Shown here: piece by piece, positions 8,684 to 16,355 of the stretch | How the letters are laid out: every line of letters starts with the position of its first letter | Numbering within the stretch: position 1 is the first letter of the stretch | NCBI RefSeq assembly: GCF_001424405.1 | Contig: NZ_LMPS01000006.1 | Span: 620,001 to 684,000 of the forward strand | From: Dyadobacter sp. Leaf189 | Lineage (GTDB): Bacteria > Bacteroidota > Bacteroidia > Cytophagales > Spirosomataceae | DNA length: 64,000 bases | Direction of reading: 5' to 3' | The notes under the pieces: model-generated | Seen by the model: the letters and a program-made list of their open reading frames with translations, nothing else | Told to the model about the DNA's origin: nothing | The model's database searches: none | Program-made: the position numbers and the translations under genes

Positions 8684-9634
8684 CTAATATTTCCTGTAAA
8701 ATCTTCCTAAAAAAGATGCGAGCTGCAATTCCATTCTGGCCATTTTAAGACGCGGTGCAGAATACAGTTTGATAGCATCATTTACATTGTTCCAATATTC
8801 CCTGTCGGCCATTGTGGGTGGCGAACCTTTGAGAAAATGTCTGAAATATTTCTTCTTCCAGGGTTTTGGCGTTCCTATTGCGTGGGACATTAATTTCCCT
8901 CCGGAGGTAAGGTCCATTCCCTCAGGCCCGTACTCGCTGATCGCCGCGTCGGTGCACATTGCTGCGATATTAAATGCATCCTGATCTTTGGCGAAAAAAG
9001 GATTACTGCGGTCCAGTTCGAAGGTGAAATCCGTCAGATCCATTTTATAATCCTGCTGCGAGACCTCGACGAACTTTTTGAACAGATACGCAAATCCTAA
9101 GTCTGCTTTTTTAACTGCGAAAAAACCTGAATTGAGGTATGAACAAATATTGGTTTTGACTTCCAGCCCATTGTTCCTGATTACATTGGTCCAGATCTGC
9201 CGAATCGGATGTGATTGCGGCATATCGTTGTTCGTGATTTCATGCACAACAGGCACACCGAGGCTCAGCCACTCTTCGTAAAAAGACCAGCGGCATTTGA
9301 TAACAATATCAGGATCAAAATAGAATATCCCGGCTGATTCCTGATTTAAATTGCTGCTCAATTCAATTACAAAGTCGGGCTTGTAATTGCAAAAATGATA
9401 GTCAACATGCAATGGAATAAAGTGAATATGCTGGTCTTTCGCCACGGAAATGGTCGTGCAATTATCCCAGTTAAAAATCCGCTCTTTCTTGGCTGACTTA
9501 ACCCAAACCGGAAGTTCACCACGGTAACCTGCATAGAAATCACCTTTGAAACCATGTTTATAAAGTGAGTTGATCAATGCGGCAAGTCCGTAATGATAGT
9601 GACCCTCGAAAAGTGTACAAACTACTGAATTCAT
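8684..9634 (-). CDS. Nucleotide-diphospho-sugar (GT8-like) transferase
   Basis: 316 residues. MNSVVCTLFEGHYHYGLAAL at the N-terminus and GIFYFDPDIVIK near residue 100 fit a GT-A fold with a DxD metal/nucleotide site (DPD). YLNSGFFAVKKADL and AKDQDAFNIAAM further on match the order of motifs in GT8-type and related enzymes. It would use a metal-dependent nucleotide sugar. It lies 14 bases after the acyltransferase gene start and 5 bases before the SGNH-like gene, on the same strand. A precise family is not certain because similarity beyond the DxD region is hard to judge by eye. Confidence 0.68.
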   Translation of the reverse strand: MNSVVCTLFEGHYHYGLAALINSLYKHGFKGDFYAGYRGELPVWVKSAKKERIFNWDNCTTISVAKDQHIHFIPLHVDYHFCNYKPDFVIELSSNLNQESAGIFYFDPDIVIKCRWSFYEEWLSLGVPVVHEITNNDMPQSHPIRQIWTNVIRNNGLEVKTNICSYLNSGFFAVKKADLGFAYLFKKFVEVSQQDYKMDLTDFTFELDRSNPFFAKDQDAFNIAAMCTDAAISEYGPEGMDLTSGGKLMSHAIGTPKPWKKKYFRHFLKGSPPTMADREYWNNVNDAIKLYSAPRLKMARMELQLASFLGRFYRKY

Positions 9635-9639
9635 GATCG

Positions 9640-10488
9640 TTAATAAGAGGTGGTTTGTATATCCAGCTTGTTAATCTCGGTATGTAAATGCGCCTTGAAA
9701 ACTTGCAGGCTGTCCGAGGTCAGATGCAGTCCGTCTTCCGTCTGAAAGTAGTGGCCTTTGTGATCCGGTATCCAGCGATAAGGTTTCTCCCGGAATGTTT
9801 TCTTTAATTCTGCATATTGAACCTGAAATAGCCTGGCATTTGAAAGAATGGGATCAATGGGTATTTCGAGAAAGATTACTTTGCAGCCTTTTTCTGAAAG
9901 TATATCTACATTCTTTTTCAAACAGGCAATATCGGATCTCAGCTTTTGCAGATCAGGTGTTCTATTGAAAAGCTCGATTAATACCTCTATTTCTACCTGT
10001 GCAGTGTTCGATTTTACTGTTGAATTAAATCCATTTTCCAATTTGAAAGCACGCAGCACTTGTTTGATCAGCTTCAATGGATTGTTTTTTCTCAGAATTA
10101 AAGGCAATACTTTTTTGATCCTTAAATAACGCGTTGAGAACAGATTTGCAATTACCTGCTCATTGGTGCCTTTGCATATAAAATTCGTTTCGACGAAAAG
10201 GACCTTTGGGATCTTATTGGATAATGCAATGACCTGTACGCCGGTACAGCTTCCGTAATAGGGAAAATACAGGTTGAACGATTTTCCCGAAATCCGCGGA
10301 TCAATGTGCCCGATCAGCCCCGAGCCGACAAATACGTGGTCAAACGCACATCTTGAAAAAACATAAGCTTCCGCCCTTTCGATATCATCGTAATACATGT
10401 TCCTGACTGGCAAAATGTAAAGCAGCAGATTGTAAATGCCCAGGAAGCAAATCAATGTGATGCAGAACAAAGTGAGTTCGTAAATCAT
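9640..10488 (-). CDS. Membrane-anchored SGNH-hydrolase-like protein of the polysaccharide cluster
   Basis: 282 residues from the ATG at 10488, which overlaps the TGA of the flippase gene (ATGA); a longer in-frame start at 10584 lies inside that gene and is rejected. Residues 1-28 form one membrane segment (MIYELTLFCITLICFLGIYN). HVFVGSGLIGHIDP could be a divergent serine block and EDGLHLTSDSL near the C-terminus resembles the D-x-x-H block of SGNH hydrolases. Such proteins add or remove acyl groups on extracellular glycans (AlgX/DltD-type). The catalytic Ser is not certain (GSG in place of GDS), so it may also be inactive. Function is inference. Confidence 0.45.
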   Translation of the reverse strand: MIYELTLFCITLICFLGIYNLLLYILPVRNMYYDDIERAEAYVFSRCAFDHVFVGSGLIGHIDPRISGKSFNLYFPYYGSCTGVQVIALSNKIPKVLFVETNFICKGTNEQVIANLFSTRYLRIKKVLPLILRKNNPLKLIKQVLRAFKLENGFNSTVKSNTAQVEIEVLIELFNRTPDLQKLRSDIACLKKNVDILSEKGCKVIFLEIPIDPILSNARLFQVQYAELKKTFREKPYRWIPDHKGHYFQTEDGLHLTSDSLQVFKAHLHTEINKLDIQTTSY

Positions 10489-11795
10489 ATTGTATTCCCC
10501 GTCACGGGCATTTTGGCGATTTTGTAAGTACAGAAAACCAATGCGATCAGCATCTGCACCAATGCACAGCAGACATTGAACCACAACACGCCGCGCAGCG
10601 TGGAAACATCGAGCAAAAGCATGCAGATCAATACACAGCTTAGATTGAGGCCGATTGAAATCATCGGCTGCATCGTCCAGCTGCGACTGGAATAAAGCCC
10701 GTACACGGCCCCGCTCAGCAGGTTAATGGAAGCCGCGGCAAGGCTCAGTATTAATGCAGCATCCAGCCCCGTGTATTTTGGTCCGAGGAGCTGTAATACC
10801 TGGCCGGAAAACAGGAATGCCGCAGACAGGATGATTGCTATCAACACGAGCAGCAGCAATAATATTTGCAAAAAACGTCTCAGCAAGTCAGATCTGTTCG
10901 CCTTCATCCGGGCAAAGCGGGGCGTGATCATCGTGGCAAAAAGGATACTGAACAAGCTCAGAATCATGGAGATCCTGCCCAGCGCCCCGAGTTGCGCAAC
11001 CGCGAAGGCCGAACCGGACAGGGACACAATCCAGACCGCGATCTGACTTGAATAAGCATAGTAGACAGTCAGCGGCAACACGCGACGGACCGTTTTCAAG
11101 AGCTCCTTCCCGGCAGCCGGATCAGGCAGCGCAGATAAGTCTGCAATGGAATGCATGCGCTGCCTCAATTTCGAATTGCCGTAAACCCGGGGAATGCCGT
11201 TTGCAAGGAGCGAGACCGCTGTTAACGGAAAAAGCAGCAGCAAGCCTGCGCTCAGCAAAAAACGGCCGGCACCAACCACCAATTGATTGACCTGCAAGCT
11301 CCTTACTTCCTGTTGGAGCTTGAATGGAATTTCGAGAATAGAGTCCGTAAGTGTGGCTACAAAGGCCGGAACCAACGCGAGGACAATCAGCAGACTCGCG
11401 GGCCAGCCAGCTCCCTGCCTTAGTAAAAGGAACAACAGGATCGGAATAGAAATGCAGAGGTTGATCGCCGAAAATCGCTTTCTTAACGTCAATCCTGCGG
11501 CCAGAATCGCACCCAGCTGCGCACGATCCTCCCACACGCGCCCGCCCTGCGCCATTACTCCATTGTTAATACCACTGTCAGAAAGCAGCGCCATGGTGCC
11601 CAGTACCGTATTGGCAATGGTGTAATAAGCATACTCCTTTACGGGCAGCAGATGGATAATCAGAAAGCCCGTCAGCAAGCCCAGTGCCTGAATAGTCGCC
11701 TGCGACATGGCAGTCACAGCCGCCAGCCTGGCCAGGTGAATGAGTCTCGCATACACAGCAGGTACTTGTAGTATTATGGATTTTTTCCTCATCAT
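10485..11795 (-). CDS. Polysaccharide flippase (Wzx/MOP superfamily)
   Basis: 436 residues with about twelve hydrophobic segments and no soluble domain, as expected of the oligosaccharidyl-lipid/MATE-like flippases that move undecaprenyl-linked repeat units across the inner membrane. The first segments (SQATIQALGLLTGFLIIHLL; YTIANTVLGTMALLSDSGIN) resemble the Wzx N-terminal signature. Starts MMRKK at 11795 or 11792. It is 85 bases downstream of wzc. Together with the Wzy-like protein and Wza/Wzc this defines a Wzx/Wzy-dependent pathway; no initiating phosphoglycosyltransferase is in the window. Confidence 0.82.
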   Translation of the reverse strand: MMRKKSIILQVPAVYARLIHLARLAAVTAMSQATIQALGLLTGFLIIHLLPVKEYAYYTIANTVLGTMALLSDSGINNGVMAQGGRVWEDRAQLGAILAAGLTLRKRFSAINLCISIPILLFLLLRQGAGWPASLLIVLALVPAFVATLTDSILEIPFKLQQEVRSLQVNQLVVGAGRFLLSAGLLLLFPLTAVSLLANGIPRVYGNSKLRQRMHSIADLSALPDPAAGKELLKTVRRVLPLTVYYAYSSQIAVWIVSLSGSAFAVAQLGALGRISMILSLFSILFATMITPRFARMKANRSDLLRRFLQILLLLLVLIAIILSAAFLFSGQVLQLLGPKYTGLDAALILSLAAASINLLSGAVYGLYSSRSWTMQPMISIGLNLSCVLICMLLLDVSTLRGVLWFNVCCALVQMLIALVFCTYKIAKMPVTGNTI

Positions 11796-11880
11796 TATTT
11801 CTCGCCTGATCTTAAATGGCGGAGTAGATTAAGCCTGACGCTTGATGATATACGCGAACAATCAAACAGGATTATACGCC

Positions 11881-14226
11881 CTAGTTCAGCTGCCTTCCGG
11901 TTGCCAGCTCAGCTTCTGATTTGACATTGGATTCATCGAAATACCCCTGTCCGTTTCCGTAACCGTAGTCGGCGCCGTAATTCACGCCATTATAGACGAG
12001 GCTGAGGTTTGGAAATCTTTTCGAGAATTTGAGTTCGGCTATACTTTTCAGATGGTCCTGCAAAGTATAGTTGTCACGCACCACGTAAAGACTGGCTTCT
12101 ACATACTCGGCGATCAATGCGCTGTCGGTTACCAGGCCAGTAGGCGGTGTATCGATCAGAACATAGTCATATTCAGCGCGCAACTCGCGGATCAACTCGC
12201 CCAGCCGCCCATTGCTGAGCAGCTCGGACGGATTCGGAGGAAGCGGACCACTTGGGATAATGTCAAATTTGGGATGCAGCCAGGTTTTCTTAATCAGGTC
12301 CTGCGCATTCATCTGGCCGATCAGATAATTGGTAACACCTACATTGTTGGTCACTTCCAGGTATTCGTGAACGGAAGGCTTGCGCAGGTCAAGTCCGAGA
12401 AGAATTACCTTTCTGTCGGTATATGCCAGACTTGCCGCCAGGTTTACGCTGACAAAGCTTTTTCCTTCATTACTGATAGAAGAAGTGATCATGATAATGC
12501 GGCAATTCCCGCTTCCAAGGTATTGCAGGTTGGTACGCAAAGCCCTGAACTGCTCGGATACCTTGCTCCGGCTGCCGATTTTGAACACCGACTCGGACGT
12601 GCGCTGCCCCTTCTTTTTCTTCATTGTTCCCACCTCGCCCAATATGGCAGCCTGGGTGAGATCTTCTATTTCTTGTCTGCTCTGGACTCTTGTATTGAGC
12701 AGTAAAATGAGGTTGATCAGAATCAATGGGATCACCACTCCGGCCATTCCGGCACCCGCCCAAATGGTGGAATGTCGTGGTCTGATCGGCTGGTAGGAAG
12801 AAATGGGTGCATCGATGAGGCGGCTGTCGGTAACTGTGGAGGCATAAGCCAGCGCAGTTTCCTCTCTTTTTTGAAGCAGGTAGAGGTATAGGTTCTCTTT
12901 AATGGTCTGTTGCCTTTTTATTCCAAGATATTCCCTTTCCTTCTGAGGAATTCCGCGCAGCCCTGACGAAAACCGGGTGTTAATGGTTTCAAGATTGCGT
13001 TTTGTAACGTCCATTCCCCGGCGCAGGTTTTGCACATTCTCCCGTATAGACTGTCTGGTCTGCGCCATTTGGGTAGAGATCGTTTCCACCAGCGGGTTGT
13101 CTTCCTGGGTAGTCTGCGCATATCGCTCGCGTTGCAGATCGAGCTCATTGTATTTGGTTAGCAAGAGGATCAGGATCGGGTCGTCGATCATGTAAGTGGC
13201 AGGTGGCGGCGTACCACCCTTCAGATTTTCAACGTAGCTGTCCACGCTTTCCAGGATATTGATCTTGGTATTGATCTCATTCAGCTTGACGTCATTTTCC
13301 TTGATATTGGACAGATAAAGCTGCGACTCAGCACTGATATCGGTCAATCCTCTCGTTTTCTTATACGTTTCCACATGCTTCTCCACGTCGCCCAGTTCGC
13401 CTGTGATCAGGTTAAGACGACTTTCAATGAATTTAAGCGTATTGGAAGCCTCGCCGTTTTTATCACTGATCGAACTTTGCACATATACATCCAGCAGTTT
13501 GTTCAGGATATCCTTTGCGCGCTGTGTGGAGGTATCCTCAAAGGTTAGTTCGAGGAGCGTACTTTCGGGATAAAGGACCTTTACATTCAGGCGGTGCAGC
13601 ATACCTGCGGTAAGGGCAGGCAGGTTGTGAAAACGCAGAGAAATATCCCTGTAAGGCGAAGCAACCCCACGTTCCACTGAAAATAGCCCCCACTGCGTCC
13701 TGAGTTTCTGACCAAACTGATACCGTTGCGGCAAGTCGTTGATCGTGAACCCGGAGCTGTCGGTTGTATGTATAATTAAGGGGTTCGAAAACGCGTATTC
13801 TGAGATAATTTCCGCATTCACGCGGATCGGGCTTTGTGCATACAGGTCTACTGTCCTGAAACCATCCTCGGTTTCATACGCAACATCTAGCCCCAGTTGC
13901 TTGGCCACAAGCCCCATCAGCAGCTTGGAACGGAGAATGCCCATTTCATTTTCAAGCGACTTGTTCCCGTTCAGCTTCACCATTTCATCCATGATTGCTT
14001 TGCCGCCACTCGCTTCCGCGTCGTCTTTAATGAGCAACGTGGTTGATGAGATAAAAACCGGCTGCGTAGAGAGGAGATAGTAGTAAGCGCCGGCGAGGCA
14101 CAACGGGATAAATAGTACAAACAGGTACCAATATTTGAAATACCTGAAAATGTAAGCACGAAGATTAAATTTCTTCTGCTGACCGTCCTGGTTACCAGTG
14201 AACAGTCCACTTCCTTTTTCTTCCAT
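11881..14226 (-). CDS. wzc: Wzc-like polysaccharide co-polymerase with BY-kinase domain
   Basis: 781 residues. A Wzz-type N-terminal domain has its first membrane helix at residues 33-52; a long periplasmic coiled-coil part follows; the second helix is near residue 505; the C-terminal third is a cytoplasmic bacterial tyrosine kinase with Walker A (SSISNEGKS, about 582-590), Walker A' (LLGLDLRKP) and Walker B (VLIDTPP, about 689-695). The C-terminal tail holds a Tyr cluster (Y750, Y754, Y756, Y762) that would be the autophosphorylation sites. It sets chain length and couples synthesis to export. The gene lies 37 bases downstream of wza. Confidence 0.92.
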   Translation of the reverse strand: MEEKGSGLFTGNQDGQQKKFNLRAYIFRYFKYWYLFVLFIPLCLAGAYYYLLSTQPVFISSTTLLIKDDAEASGGKAIMDEMVKLNGNKSLENEMGILRSKLLMGLVAKQLGLDVAYETEDGFRTVDLYAQSPIRVNAEIISEYAFSNPLIIHTTDSSGFTINDLPQRYQFGQKLRTQWGLFSVERGVASPYRDISLRFHNLPALTAGMLHRLNVKVLYPESTLLELTFEDTSTQRAKDILNKLLDVYVQSSISDKNGEASNTLKFIESRLNLITGELGDVEKHVETYKKTRGLTDISAESQLYLSNIKENDVKLNEINTKINILESVDSYVENLKGGTPPPATYMIDDPILILLLTKYNELDLQRERYAQTTQEDNPLVETISTQMAQTRQSIRENVQNLRRGMDVTKRNLETINTRFSSGLRGIPQKEREYLGIKRQQTIKENLYLYLLQKREETALAYASTVTDSRLIDAPISSYQPIRPRHSTIWAGAGMAGVVIPLILINLILLLNTRVQSRQEIEDLTQAAILGEVGTMKKKKGQRTSESVFKIGSRSKVSEQFRALRTNLQYLGSGNCRIIMITSSISNEGKSFVSVNLAASLAYTDRKVILLGLDLRKPSVHEYLEVTNNVGVTNYLIGQMNAQDLIKKTWLHPKFDIIPSGPLPPNPSELLSNGRLGELIRELRAEYDYVLIDTPPTGLVTDSALIAEYVEASLYVVRDNYTLQDHLKSIAELKFSKRFPNLSLVYNGVNYGADYGYGNGQGYFDESNVKSEAELATGRQLN

Positions 14227-14263
14227 TAGAAAGGATGTTTATTATTAGGCAATAAATGCAGGC

Positions 14264-15067
14264 TTAAAGAACCCTGAAAAGCACTAGGGAAACTGTGGTA
14301 ATAATGCTGAGACTTAGTGGTAAAATCTGATATGTTCTGTCTGCGTGGGTCATTCGCGCTTTGGCGGGTTCCACGTAGACGAGATCGTCTTTGTGGAGGT
14401 AATAATAAGGGGAGTCGAAAATTGCTTTTGAAGTGAGGTCTACGCGGGTGTAGGCACGTTTTCCTTTTTCCTCTCTGACAACAAGAATATTGTCACGGCG
14501 ACCGTAAATGGTCAGATCCCCCGCCAGCCCCAATGCTTCGGGCAGCGTCACTTTACCGTCGGTGATCGTATAAACTGCTGGCTTGTTGACTTCGCCTAAA
14601 ACGGATACTTTGAAGTTGAGGATGTGGATCGCTACCGAGGGCGCTTTGAGGTATTTATTGAGTTTTCTCCGGAGGGTGTCGGCGGCCTGCTGCAATTCCA
14701 GCCCTTCTACATGTACCTTTCCGATGAGCGGCATTTCAATGCTGCCGTCTGCAAATACCAGATGTCCGTACGGCTGCGATGTAGCTTGTCCGCCATTGAC
14801 AGCAACAGAAGGCCCGCGCTGACTTACGGTATTGAAAAGATCATTCGCTTCCAGATTGAGACTGCCCACGGTAATCGAGAGCATATCATTCTTTTGAATC
14901 GTAGGAATATAGTCCTGCATGATCGAATCGATCGAATTTTCAGAATTGCTATTCTGGAAATACACCATTTGTTTTGGTGTAATGCAGCTGACTGCGCAAG
15001 CTGAGACAGTGGCGACTGTAAGTAAGCAAACAAAAGATCGTAACCTGACAAAGTACAAATTCCCCAT
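14264..15067 (-). CDS. wza: Polysaccharide export outer-membrane lipoprotein (Wza-like)
   Basis: 267 residues with a lipoprotein signal (CLLTVATVSACAVSC; lipidated Cys probably 28 or 24). A Poly_export domain (residues ~50-150, DYIPTIQKNDMLSITVGSL) is followed by an SLBB domain (VSVLGEVNKPAVYTI) and a C-terminal hydrophobic segment (SLSIITTVSLVLFRV) that would place the alpha-helical barrel in the outer membrane. It forms the exit channel working with Wzc. It is the first gene of the minus-strand polysaccharide operon; the divergent 248 bases upstream separate it from a plus-strand DinB gene, and I see no perfect TAnnTTTG box for it. Confidence 0.9.
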   Translation of the reverse strand: MGNLYFVRLRSFVCLLTVATVSACAVSCITPKQMVYFQNSNSENSIDSIMQDYIPTIQKNDMLSITVGSLNLEANDLFNTVSQRGPSVAVNGGQATSQPYGHLVFADGSIEMPLIGKVHVEGLELQQAADTLRRKLNKYLKAPSVAIHILNFKVSVLGEVNKPAVYTITDGKVTLPEALGLAGDLTIYGRRDNILVVREEKGKRAYTRVDLTSKAIFDSPYYYLHKDDLVYVEPAKARMTHADRTYQILPLSLSIITTVSLVLFRVL

Positions 15068-15283
15068 ATGTATCGGTTGCTTAAAAAGACATATGTAATG
15101 ATACTATCAATCTTTTTAAGCGATTCTACACATTCAGACGAAGCGGGCAATAATGCGGCTGAGGCGGACACGCTTTCTTATCTTTTCAAAAATCTAAGGT
15201 AGCGCTACGCAAAGAGGCATTTTCCGTTTGCTCATTAAGTCTACCGGTGGCTCAATCTGATCAGTGCCTTTTCGATTTCCGTC

Positions 15284-15291
15284 TAGTTTTG
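15284..15291 (+). promoter_or_regulatory. Candidate -7 box for the DinB-like gene
   Basis: TAGTTTTG matches the Bacteroidota -7 consensus TAnnTTTG and lies 24 bases before the ATG at 15316. No TTTG -33 element is visible 19-21 bases upstream, so this is a partial match only. Confidence 0.35.
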
Positions 15292-15315
15292 GGCAAACCT
15301 ATAAACTTACAGGAA

Positions 15316-15921
15316 ATGAAACTTACAAGATGTTGCACCTTGCTGCTCTTCATTGGTCTTGCATGTCCGTCGTTTGCCCAGGAAAAGCTTTGGACAGAAA
15401 CAGACCGCCAGTACACCATCGATCAGCTAAGCCGCACCAGGGACGAACTGGTCAAAGAAACAGAGCACCTGACACCAGCGCAATGGGATTTCAAAGAGTC
15501 GCCCGACCGGTGGTCTATCGCGCAGATTGTCGAACACCTTGCATTGTGGGAGATCATCTGGGCGCGGGAAATCAGTATGGGGTCCCGCAGCAAGCCACAG
15601 CCTGAACTCAACCAAACCGCGCGGCCAGACAGCTATTATTCGGAATTTATTATGGAGACCAATCCGCACGTGGCAGCAGATATCGCCATTCCGACTGGTT
15701 TTATCAAAGGAAAAGACAACCTGACATTCTTCCTGAGCCGTCGCGAGCAGAACATTGCTTTTGTAAAAAAGACAGATGCAGATATGCGTGCCCATTTTGA
15801 ATTAACCGGAACCCCCAACCCGCGAAACATGCACCAGGTTTACATCTATCAATGGGGCCACGTAGACCGGCATTTAAGACAGATCCGCAAAGTAAAAAGC
15901 GACGCAAAGTTCCCGAAGTAG
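15316..15921 (+). CDS. DinB-superfamily protein with signal peptide
   Basis: 201 residues from the ATG at 15316. An upstream in-frame ATG (15247) is rejected because the shorter start gives a clean signal peptide (MKLTRCCTLLLFIGLACPSFA, cut before QEKL). The mature part is a four-helix DinB/YfiT-like domain: LTPAQWDFKESPDRWSIAQI, VEHLALWE with the first metal-binding His, and a C-terminal HVDRHLRQI with the others. These proteins bind a divalent metal and many are thiol-dependent transferases, but the substrate here is unknown; a periplasmic location is unusual for the family though common in Bacteroidota. It stands alone between the divergent wza operon and a convergent lipoprotein gene. Confidence 0.8.
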   Translation: MKLTRCCTLLLFIGLACPSFAQEKLWTETDRQYTIDQLSRTRDELVKETEHLTPAQWDFKESPDRWSIAQIVEHLALWEIIWAREISMGSRSKPQPELNQTARPDSYYSEFIMETNPHVAADIAIPTGFIKGKDNLTFFLSRREQNIAFVKKTDADMRAHFELTGTPNPRNMHQVYIYQWGHVDRHLRQIRKVKSDAKFPK

Positions 15922-15953
15922 ACACTAGAATAAGTGACTTAAAGACCTCGGTC

Positions 15954-16013
15954 AACTGAATAGCCGCAGAGCGACTCCCTATAAACAGGGAGCTGCTCTG
16001 CGGCTATTCAGTT
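15954..16013. terminator. Long perfect hairpin between convergent genes
   Basis: A perfect 19-bp inverted repeat (arms 15954-15972 and 15995-16013) encloses a second 6-bp hairpin (CTCCCT...AGGGAG), giving a nearly continuous stem. It lies 32 bases after the DinB-like stop and before the convergent lipoprotein gene, as expected of a bidirectional terminator. No long T-run follows on either strand. Confidence 0.6.
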
Positions 16014-16028
16014 CAAAGTCGCTTGCAT

Positions 16029-16062
16029 GTAAGTTCTAGGTTTTCTAAAACCTAGAACTTAC
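16029..16062 (-). terminator. Hairpin terminator at the end of the ten-gene operon
   Basis: A perfect 15-bp inverted repeat (arms 16029-16043 and 16048-16062, loop of 4) overlaps the TAA of the small lipoprotein gene at 16059. On the minus strand it would end the long transcript that starts near 29110; the hairpin at 15954-16013 lies just beyond as back-up. Confidence 0.65.
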
Positions 16063-16355
16063 AACGCCTTCATCTCGCCAGTATACTTCAATTTAAGCTT
16101 GACTGTTTTCCATTGCTCCGTTTTTTCCTCTCTGCCAGGCCCGCGCAGGTAAACCACGATGACGTACTCCTCGCCTTCCTTTCCAATGCCGGCTCCGGTC
16201 GCATTGTATTTACCGATGATTTCCTGCTTATCCTGGTGAAAAACCTCCTTCACGTGTTCCAGACTATTGCTCATTTTTACTTTCGTTTGGTTGCAGGCTT
16301 GCAGTATCCAGATCCCCATCATCAGCCCGAAGCCTATTAATATTATCCTAAACAT
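16059..16355 (-). CDS. Small hypothetical lipoprotein
   Basis: 98 residues, starting MFRIILIGFGLMMGIW. The lipobox ILQAC places the lipidated Cys at residue 21, followed by NQTK, so the protein is probably anchored in a membrane on the periplasmic side or exposed at the outer membrane. The remaining ~78 residues are charged with a short predicted beta region (EEYVIVVYLRGPG) and match no family I know. It overlaps the end of the flavoprotein gene by 8 bases and is the last gene of the ten-gene minus-strand series, directly followed by a strong hairpin. Confidence 0.7.
   Translation of the reverse strand: MFRIILIGFGLMMGIWILQACNQTKVKMSNSLEHVKEVFHQDKQEIIGKYNATGAGIGKEGEEYVIVVYLRGPGREEKTEQWKTVKLKLKYTGEMKAL

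Noticed and set aside
15954..16062. Inverted repeats as ends of an insertion sequence
   Set aside because: The arms are a few bases apart, no transposase is near and no target duplication is seen; they read as hairpins.
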